A stretch of DNA of 20,856 nucleotides from CAZDUS01 sp964535015. Its GTDB lineage: Bacteria; Verrucomicrobiota; Kiritimatiellia; CAIKKV01; CAITUY01. A program made the position numbers and the translations under genes. The stretch is from positions 1-20,856 of the forward strand of contig CAZHRU010000047.1 in assembly GCA_964535015.1 (NCBI GenBank). The letters are read 5' to 3'. Below are positions 14,937 to 20,856 of the stretch, one piece after another (the first letter of the stretch is position 1; every line of letters starts with the position of its first letter). Below the pieces are notes generated by a model. It saw only the letters and a program-made list of their open reading frames with translations, did not search any database and was not told the DNA's origin.

Positions 14937-15940
14937 ATGAAGCCGAGAGAGATTGTTTTGGCTCAGATTTAGCACCGGGAAACCGGGGTTATTCCGTACA
15001 CACTGCCCATGGATGCGTCGGTGGGCGAGAAGCTCGACGCGTACTACGGCGGACCGGATTGGCGGAAACGGATGACGTCGTTCATTGTGGGCGTGAATGC
15101 CGTGGATACGGATCCCAAGCAGGTGATTGATGACACGTATGTCCGGGACGGATACGGCGGGATCTGGTGTCAGGACATGCGGCCGTGGCATTTGGAGAAG
15201 CCGCCGCTGGCGGAGCCGACTTCGAGGGGTATGTGTTTCCGAAGGCCGAATCGTTTTTCCGTCCGGACTGGAAGGAGAAGGCCAGGGCGACCTGTGCAGC
15301 ATCCAGGGACAGTTTCCTGATCGGGCATCTGGGGTGGGGGTTGTTCGAACGGAGTTGGAACCTGCGGGGATTCGAGAACATCCTGATGGATGCGATTGCG
15401 GAACCGGACTTCTTTGAAGAGGTGCTGGACCGGCTGATGAACCTGTATCTGGAGTCCGTCGAATACACGGCGGACCTGCCGATTGACGGCATCCTGTTCG
15501 GGGATGACTGGGGCGATTAGCGCGGGGTGATCCTGGGGCCGGACCGGTGGCGTCAATTTCTGAAACCGCGGTGGGCGAAGATCTATGAGACGGTCCACCG
15601 GCACGGCAAGATTGTGATGAGTCATTCCCGCGGGTCTGTGGTGGAGATCATTCCGGATCTGATTGAGATCGGCTTGGATGTTCTGGAGAGTTGCCAGCCG
15701 GAGGCCGCGGGGATGGATCCCTATGAATTGAAGAGGAAGTTTGGGGGCCAGATCACGTTCTGGGGATGTTTGGGCAGTCAGAGTACGATTCCGATGGGGG
15801 CCCCGGAAAGCATCCGGGCCGAGGTGGCGCGGCTCAAGCGGGAGATGGGGAAAGGCGGGGGGTATATTCTGGCGCCGGCGAAGCCGCTGCAACCCGAGAC
15901 CCCGGTTGAAAACGCGGTGGCGCTGGTGGAGTCGTTTTGA
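14937..15940 (+). pseudogene. Uroporphyrinogen-decarboxylase-like (UroD/MtaA fold) protein, multiply interrupted
   Basis: The gene starts with ATG 14937, with AAGGAA 10 bp upstream, and reads MKPREIVLAQI followed by an in-frame TAG (14970-14972). It continues in the same frame with HRETGVIPYTLPMDAS. Around 15215-15220 one base seems missing, because the frame changes from LEKPPLAEP to FEGYVFPKAESFF. A second TAG (15518-15520) interrupts FGDDWGD and RGVILGPDRWRQF, where related proteins usually have Gln. The rest (SHSRGSVVEIIPDLIEIGLD, GCLGSQSTIPMG, YILAPAKPLQPETP) runs to TGA 15940. Such UroD-like proteins are common beside glycoside hydrolases in PVC genomes, often as putative corrinoid methyltransferases, but the role is not established. 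Three lesions indicate a pseudogene unless they are sequencing errors. Confidence 0.8.
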
Positions 15941-16819
15941 AGCGGGAATAACGAACGGGGAACACCGGATGAAATCAATGAGAACAATTGTGCTTGTGGG
16001 GTTGGCCTGGGTGGCGGGAGGGGCCATGGCGGATCTGCAACGGGTGCCTCAGCCGGTGGATCACAATGATTTCCGGATCATGTATTGGGGGCGGTGGGCA
16101 CCGGTGGGGAAACTCGCGGAACTGGCCACGAAGAACGGCACCAATGTGTGGGCCAACGATTTGCCTTCACTGACACCGCCGGATTCCGCCGCGGGATATG
16201 CCCCGGAAACGCGCCAAAGCGATCGGATCGGCAGTGCCTGCGTGATTGTCTTCAAGGGGCCGAGTGTCAGGTGGATTGGCGGCAAGGGGCCGGACCACGG
16301 GCGTGCGGACGTGTATTTGGACGGTGAGCGGGTTGAGACCGTGGATACATACGCCGTTCAGGCGGTGGCCGGGCAAGTGTTGTTCAGTCGGGACGGGATG
16401 GATCCGGGAAAAGAGCGGCGGTTGAAAGTGGTTATCGGCAAAGACCGCAATCCCAAGTCGACCGGACGCATGCAAAGGATCGAGGCTTTTGAAGTCAGCG
16501 AGATTGTGGATTACCCCAGCCGCATGAAGAACGCCGCCATGAAGGAATTGGAGTCCATTGTGGCCGGCAAGAAGGATTACTTGAAACCTGAGCAGTGGAA
16601 ACCCGTGGCCTATGCCGCCCAGGCGCCGGTGACGGGGGTAACGCTCGATGGCGGGCCGTTCCGGGTTGCGTTCGACCGTAATATCGCCTGTCTGAACGAA
16701 TGGTTTGAAAAGAAGAACCGGTATCGCAGGGAAACCGATCCGAAGACCGGCAAGGAACGGCCGCTGCCGGGGTTCGGGTGGGAGGGCAACCTGCCCGCTT
16801 CCAGCGAGGGGCGTATGCT

Positions 16820-16828
16820 GGGGGGGGG
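16820..16828 (+). other. G9 homopolymer at the GH127 frameshift
   Basis: Nine consecutive G bases occur where eight would keep the GH127 frame (ATG CTG GGG GGG GCG GGG). The run is therefore the precise site of a +1 insertion. It could be a fixed mutation, a slippage-prone phase-variable tract or a sequencing error. The downstream zinc-site change and array insertion argue that the gene is not simply phase-variable. Confidence 0.75.
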
Positions 16829-17932
16829 CGGGGAACACGCTGCGTTGGGAGGAGCGGGCGGATATGCGTGCGATTGTGGACGCGATTGTGGGGATTGTGA
16901 AGGGGCGCCAGCGTCCCGACGGGTACTGCATGCCGTTTCCCGAGGACCACATGATGCCGAACAATCTGGCCTGGTGGGATGAACGGCGGAATTATGACCG
17001 GGTGTATTTGACCCGTGGCATGATCGCGGCGGACCTGGCGGGGAACAAGGATGCGTTACCCGTCATGCGCAAGTTCTATGATTGGATGAATGTCTCGCCG
17101 GCCTGCCCGTTGTTGATGAAGGGGATCTATTTTGGCGGATCGGCCCACAATAGTTGCAACGGGCATGAGGGGAGTCTGTTGATGTATGCCTCAAGGGTGG
17201 GGAAGCCGGAAGATCTGGTGACTGCTGAACGGTATTTCATTCAGGACTACCTGATTGAGGAGGCCAGGAAGAGCGAGTCCCTGAGTCTGGGTCATTATCC
17301 GTTTCATATCCCGCACAGTTATGTGTTGTTGGCCTATGCGGCCTGGTTGGATCATTACCGGCTGACGGGGGCGCCCAAGTACCTGGAGGCCGCGTTAGGT
17401 GCGTGGAAGCTTGTGTATGACGATTTTCTTCACATTGGCGGGTCGCTGGCCATCTGCGAAGCCCACCGGGGATCATTTCCGCCGGGGTCGTACTATCTGA
17501 ACCATCCTGATGCGGCCCGTGAACAGGACAGAGGCAAGGCGCATACTGGGGAGACCCGCGGCAGTGTGTTCTGGACTGAGATCAACCATAAGTTGCTGCA
17601 GTTCTTTCCGGGCGAAGTCAAGTATGCCGACGAGATCGAGCGGTCAATCCTGAATGTGGTGTTGGCGGCCCAGGATGAGAAGGGGCGGTTCCGTTACCAC
17701 AATCAACTCGTCGACAGGAAGACGAAAGGCACCTTTGATAACACCTGTTGCGAGGTCATGGGCCAGGCGTTCATCGGGCGGCTGCCGCAGGATATCTACT
17801 CGGTTGCGGAGGACGGGGTGTATGTGAATCTGTTTGTGCCGTCGTCCGTGACGTGGAGAGGCCTGACGTTGAAGCAGGAGACGGCGTTTCCCGCGGGGGG
17901 GAAGGTGGACATCCGGGTAATGGGGGGAAATT

Positions 17933-18037
17933 CAGCAGCCAGAAGGCAGGATTCAGAAGTCAGAGTCCAGAATCCAGAATCCGGAATCCAGAATGGGGTG
18001 GCGTCTGAACCCCGAACCCCGAACCCCGAACTCTGGG
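17933..18037. repeat. Heptanucleotide repeat array inserted in the GH127 gene
   Basis: Fifteen 7-bp units keep phase from 17933 to 18037. Nine CAGAATC-like units come first, then one GGGTGGC (17996-18002), then GTCTGAA, three exact CCCCGAA units and a diverged CTCTGGG. If one more unit (18038-18044) is counted, the insertion is 112 bp, which matches the +1 frame change between the flanking GH127 parts. The surrounding protein homology resumes directly on both sides, so the array looks like a discrete insertion rather than drift. It shares GGGGTGGCG with the shorter array at 6838-6872. It resembles the heptamer STRR elements of cyanobacteria. Confidence 0.8.
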
Positions 18038-18499
18038 TCCGTTCCCATGAAGTTACGACTGCGCATACCGGGTTGGGTGGCCGGCGACTCCGCCGGGAGC
18101 GGGGCCGGCGTACAGGTCAGTGTCAACGGCAAGGTCGCGGCGACCGGCAAACCGGGACGTTATGTGACACTCGACCGGTCATGGAAGGCGGGCGATACGA
18201 TTTCGTTTGAGTTGCCGCTGACGTTCAGGACCGTGCTTTATACGGGGATGGATGAGGATGCCGGTCATAATCGCCATGCGTTACTCTACGGGCCGGTGTT
18301 GATGGCGTTGATGGGGGCGGAGGATCTGGATATCCGGGCGTCGGACTTGCCGGGACGGTTGAAGGCGATTGCCGGCAAACCGTTACAGTTTGCCGTCGAA
18401 GGACGGGAGGGTGTTCATTATCAGCCGTATTGGGTGATTGAGCAGGAGCCGTTCTCCTGTTTCCCCACCCTGCGGTAATCGAGAAACAAAGGAGACGAC

Positions 18500-19552
18500 A
18501 TGGAGGCGATGAAGACATCGGCGGATACGGGGTGGTTTGAACATGACCGGTTTGGCATGTTCATTCATTGGGGACTTTACGCATTGGCGGCGCAACACGA
18601 ATGGTGGATGCAGAGCGCGCGGATGACCAATGCGGAGTACGAGCGAAAATACTTTCAGCGTTTTGATCCCGACTTGTACAACCCGGAGTTATGGGCGGAC
18701 GTGGCGGCGAAGGCCGGCGGCACGCTTGCCCGGGCGGTGATGGCGGCACGCGGGGCCGATGCGGTGATTTTTTGTGGCGGATTGAGCCACTTGGATGACA
18801 CCGAGGGTGGGGACCGGTTTGATCTCCGGCTGCCGAGCCGACAGGATGATCTGATCGAGGCGTTGGCGGAGGCGAATCCGAACCTTGTGGTGGTACTGTT
18901 GGGGGCTGGTTGCGTGGAAATGCCGTGGTTGGATCGTGTGAAGGCGGTGGTTCAGGCGTGGTATCCGGGACAGGAGGGCGGGCATGCCATTGCGGATGTG
19001 TTATGCGGTGACGTTTGTCCCAGTGGCCGCCTGCCGGTCTCGTGGCCGCGTTGTCTGGCGGATACGCCCGTGGCCCGGTATGGCGATTATGCGGCCGGGC
19101 AGGAGACCTATCGCGAAGGGTTGATGGTGGGGTACCGGCATTACGACACGAATGCGGTTGAGCCCCTCTTTCCTTTTGGCTACGGATTATCCTATACGCA
19201 GTTCGCGTGGAGTGACATGGGGGTTGAGAAGGCGAGCGGTCCCGAGGGCGATCTGATGCGGGTACATTGCACGGTTCGCAATACGGGCAGGCGTGCCGGT
19301 GCCGAGGTGGTGCAGTGTTACATCGCGGCTTGCGGGAGTGCCGTGCCGCGGCCCGTGAAGGAACTCAAGGCCTTCCAGAAGGTCTTTCTGAAACCCGGAG
19401 AATCCGCCCGCGTCACGATGGATCTCGACCGCAGGGCGTTTTCGTACTGGGCGCCTAGCGGAGGTTGGGTGATGGAGTCGGGGCGATACCGGATTCTGCT
19501 GGCCGCGTCGGCGGCCGATGTCAGGGTGGAGCAGGAGTGGGTGATGGGGTGA
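18500..19552 (+). CDS. In-frame chimera: GH29 alpha-L-fucosidase N-terminus joined to GH3 C-terminal domains
   Basis: The 350-aa reading frame has a good ribosome site (AGGAG, 18490-18494) before ATG 18500. Residues 1-73 are the start of a GH29 fucosidase: WFEHDRFGMFIHWGLYA, EWWMQSARM, AEYERKYFQRFDP and ELWADVAAKAG. From about residue 78 the sequence is the second domain of a GH3 enzyme: ARGADAVIFCGGLSHLDDTE, GGDRFDLRLPSRQDDLIEAL, QAWYPGQEGGHAIADVLCG and GRLPVSWP. It continues with FPFGYGLSYTQF and a fibronectin-III-like end. The GH29 nucleophile and the GH3 barrel with its catalytic Asp are both absent, so neither activity is expected. The likely origin is a deletion spanning the end of a fucosidase gene and the start of an adjacent GH3 gene. 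The junction lies near 18716-18735. Confidence 0.85.
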   Translation: MEAMKTSADTGWFEHDRFGMFIHWGLYALAAQHEWWMQSARMTNAEYERKYFQRFDPDLYNPELWADVAAKAGGTLARAVMAARGADAVIFCGGLSHLDDTEGGDRFDLRLPSRQDDLIEALAEANPNLVVVLLGAGCVEMPWLDRVKAVVQAWYPGQEGGHAIADVLCGDVCPSGRLPVSWPRCLADTPVARYGDYAAGQETYREGLMVGYRHYDTNAVEPLFPFGYGLSYTQFAWSDMGVEKASGPEGDLMRVHCTVRNTGRRAGAEVVQCYIAACGSAVPRPVKELKAFQKVFLKPGESARVTMDLDRRAFSYWAPSGGWVMESGRYRILLAASAADVRVEQEWVMG

Positions 19553-19592
19553 GTCGAATGACAGAGGCAGCCCGAGTGCACCAGGTCAAGGG

Positions 19593-19617
19593 GGCCAAAA
19601 CTAGGCCAAAACTAGGC
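19593..19617. repeat. 11-bp tandem direct repeat (2.3 copies)
   Basis: GGCCAAAACTA occurs at 19593-19603 and 19604-19614, followed by GGC. It lies between the chimera stop and the promoter-like site of the GreA-like gene. It might be an operator-like repeat or a simple duplication; nothing else supports a role. Confidence 0.6.
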
Positions 19618-19628
19618 GAAGCGGTGTC

Positions 19629-19657
19629 TTGTGCGCAGTACCGGGGTGTGCTAGCCT
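19629..19657 (+). promoter_or_regulatory. Possible promoter of the GreA-like gene
   Basis: TTGTGC (19629-19634) and TAGCCT (19652-19657) are 17 bp apart. The -10 is preceded by TG one base upstream (TGC-TAGCCT), giving an extended -10 pattern. The string TGTGCTA is shared with the site at 14871-14899. The start codon lies 27 bp further on, after a strong GGGAAGGAG, so the spacing suits a short leader. Confidence 0.4.
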
Positions 19658-19684
19658 GTTATCCCTTTTGCGGGAAGGAGACTT

Positions 19685-20856
19685 ATGCAGATACAGCGGC
19701 ACATGGCGACCCTCGGTGAAGATCAATTTGATGAGTGGTTTCTGGCGGGACTTTCCGCCGAGGCGATACCGGTGGACGACATGATGGCGGCGCTGGGCGA
19801 GCTGCGGCGGGCGGGGAAGGCGGCGCAGGCAGACAGTTGGGCGGAACTGTTTGAGGAATCGGTGGTTGAGCGCGGGGATGCCCGGTCACTGGTCCTTGTA
19901 TTGAAGTTCAGGGCGCACTCGCGCGAGGCTGATCCGGCGTTCCGGCAACTTGCGGAGAAGCGCCTGAACTGGATCTACCGGAATGACCCGTTGAGGAAGA
20001 AGTTTGTCGCGAACGCCGGTTTCGGGAAGAGCGTGGCGTTGATGGAATGTTTCCGGCGCTTTGAAACCCTGATGAACCTCGGTGAAGGGGGCATGGTGAT
20101 GGACAAGACCTGGGGGATTGGCCGGGTCAAGGCGGTGGATGGTTTCTATGAGCGGGTGGCGATTGATTTTGTGCGGAAACACGGGCATGAGTTGAGTATG
20201 GCGTATGCGGCCGAGGCGCTGCAGTTTGTGGGGGAGGATCATCTCCAGGCCCGGCACTTTCAGGATCCGGCGGGGTTGCAGGCGCTGGTGGCGTCCAACC
20301 CGGCGGAAGTCGTCAAGACTACGTTGCGCAGTTACGGGCCGTTGCCCGTGCCGATACTGCAGGAAATCCTGACGAACGGGATTGTGAAGCCGGAGAACTG
20401 GAAGGGGTTCTGGGACGCGGCCCGCAAGGCGTTGAAGGAGGATCCCCTGGTGGTAATCCCGCCCAAGCGGAATGATCCGGTGTCGCTGCTGGACCGGGAA
20501 GTGACGTATGACGCCCGGTGGTTTGAGGGATTGGCCAAAGAGCGCACGTGCGAGGGGGTGTTGGGGCGGTTGGAGGAACTGCAATCCAACCTGAGTGTGG
20601 AGGATGTGGATAGTTCGGGGCGGCAGACGATTGGCGACCGGCTTTCGTTCCTGTTGCGCGGGTTTGGCGACACGGATCTGTCGGTCCGGGTCCAGGTGGC
20701 GATGGCGGCCTGTCAATGGAAGGTTCCCGAGGAGTCGGTCAGTTGGACGAATGAAATCAATGAACTGCTGGAGCCCGAGACGTTGCTGGCGGCATCGACG
20801 CAACTCAGCGGGCGGAAGTTGGAGCAGTTTCTGGGGATGGTGGCCGAGTATGATGC
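19685..20856 (+). CDS. Long GreA-like transcription factor, N-terminal part (runs off the window)
   Basis: A strong ribosome site, GGGAAGGAG (19672-19680), precedes ATG 19685, and the frame stays open for 390 codons to the window end. The product begins MQIQRHMATLGEDQFDEW and is mostly helical. A central segment reads GEGGMVMDKTWGIGRVKAVD, then FYERVAIDFVRKHGHELSMA and GEDHLQARHF. This resembles the N-terminal extension of the long GreA homologues of Chlamydiae and other PVC bacteria, where a GWGVG-type segment and a DHFLARRF-type motif occur before a C-terminal GreA domain. In that case it would bind RNA polymerase and rescue backtracked complexes. The diagnostic GreA domain lies beyond the window, so the call is tentative. 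Confidence 0.6.
   Translation, partial: MQIQRHMATLGEDQFDEWFLAGLSAEAIPVDDMMAALGELRRAGKAAQADSWAELFEESVVERGDARSLVLVLKFRAHSREADPAFRQLAEKRLNWIYRNDPLRKKFVANAGFGKSVALMECFRRFETLMNLGEGGMVMDKTWGIGRVKAVDGFYERVAIDFVRKHGHELSMAYAAEALQFVGEDHLQARHFQDPAGLQALVASNPAEVVKTTLRSYGPLPVPILQEILTNGIVKPENWKGFWDAARKALKEDPLVVIPPKRNDPVSLLDREVTYDARWFEGLAKERTCEGVLGRLEELQSNLSVEDVDSSGRQTIGDRLSFLLRGFGDTDLSVRVQVAMAACQWKVPEESVSWTNEINELLEPETLLAASTQLSGRKLEQFLGMVAEYD

Larger units (their letters stand above)
15969..18478 (+). pseudogene. GH127-type (DUF1680) beta-L-arabinofuranosidase-like protein, frameshifted and interrupted by a repeat array
   Basis: A signal peptide (MRTIVLVGLAWVAGGAMA) is followed by a galactose-binding-like domain (FKGPSVRWIGGKGPDHG, YLDGERVETVD) and then the GH127-type alpha/alpha barrel. 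The frame breaks at a G9 run (16820-16828). Removing one G restores LGGAGNTLRWEERADM, which continues in the next frame. The barrel then reads normally through NSCNGHEGSL, ICEAHRGSFPPG and FDNTCCEVMG, with the family's adjacent Cys pair. The E-x-C zinc motif reads GETRGS, so one expected Cys is Arg (codon CGC). The array at 17933-18037 then separates VDIRVMGGN from MKLRLRIPGW, which is one frame over. The C-terminal beta domain ends at TAA 18478. Related enzymes remove beta-L-arabinofuranose; this copy should be inactive. Confidence 0.8.

Noticed and set aside
16820..16828. Programmed frameshifting at the G9 run of the GH127 gene
   Set aside because: There is no visible stimulatory structure claim I can support, and the gene carries two further lesions, so decay or sequencing error is simpler.
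17933..18037. CRISPR array
   Set aside because: Units are 7 bp with no spacers, and no cas genes are present; this is a tandem repeat.
19886..20803. Antisense open frame of about 305 codons opposite the GreA-like gene
   Set aside because: The + strand frame has a strong ribosome site and coherent protein sequence; the antisense frame has neither.

Overview
The window is a GC-rich bacterial segment with nearly all genes on the + strand, packed into short-spaced or ATGA-overlapping units. The gene mix suggests the PVC superphylum, most likely Kiritimatiellota, Lentisphaerota or Verrucomicrobiota: carbohydrate-active enzymes, a UroD-like protein, a DUF2079 remnant, a small GGQ rescue factor, and the start of a long GreA-like protein of the chlamydial/verrucomicrobial kind. 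This placement is an inference from gene content.

Layout. (1) 1-2046: the end of a YmdB-family phosphoesterase, then xseA and xseB (exonuclease VII), all translationally coupled. (2) 2158-4706: a visibly AT-richer island carrying a complete type II restriction-modification pair, an N6-adenine methyltransferase and a BsuBI/PstI-family endonuclease, with its own promoter-like sequence. (3) 4724-6624: two OppD/DppD- and OppF/DppF-type ATPases with no permease or binding protein in view. (4) 6637-6872: an inverted-repeat, MITE/REP-like element next to a heptanucleotide repeat array. (5) 6931-9292: a class II aldolase and E. coli-type L-rhamnose isomerase. (6) 9306-12249: a decayed stretch with remnants of a DUF2079 membrane protein, a heparinase-like protein and a secreted alpha/beta hydrolase, around two intact genes (GGQ release-factor-like protein and 4-TM holin-like protein). 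(7) 12385-14833: intact GH130 and GH28 enzymes. (8) 14937-19552: a second decayed stretch with a UroD-like gene broken by two ambers and a frameshift, a GH127 gene broken by a G-run insertion and a heptamer array, and an in-frame chimera of the start of a GH29 alpha-L-fucosidase with the end of a GH3 enzyme. (9) 19685-end: a promoter-like site and the N-terminal part of a GreA-like protein.

Regions 5, 7 and 8 look like a former plant cell-wall (pectin/rhamnogalacturonan-type) utilisation locus. GH28, GH127, GH29/GH3 and GH130 enzymes would release sugars, and rhamnose would enter the isomerase/aldolase steps. The rhamnulokinase, transporters and regulators are not in the window, and about half of the locus is broken.

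The most notable signals not explained by ordinary gene annotation are three. Two phase-keeping heptamer arrays share a core, and one sits inside a glycoside hydrolase gene. A series of deletion-type gene fusions and remnants runs through the window. An imperfect 27-bp inverted-repeat element separates the transporter genes from the rhamnose genes. Raw reads would be needed to separate real decay from assembly error.
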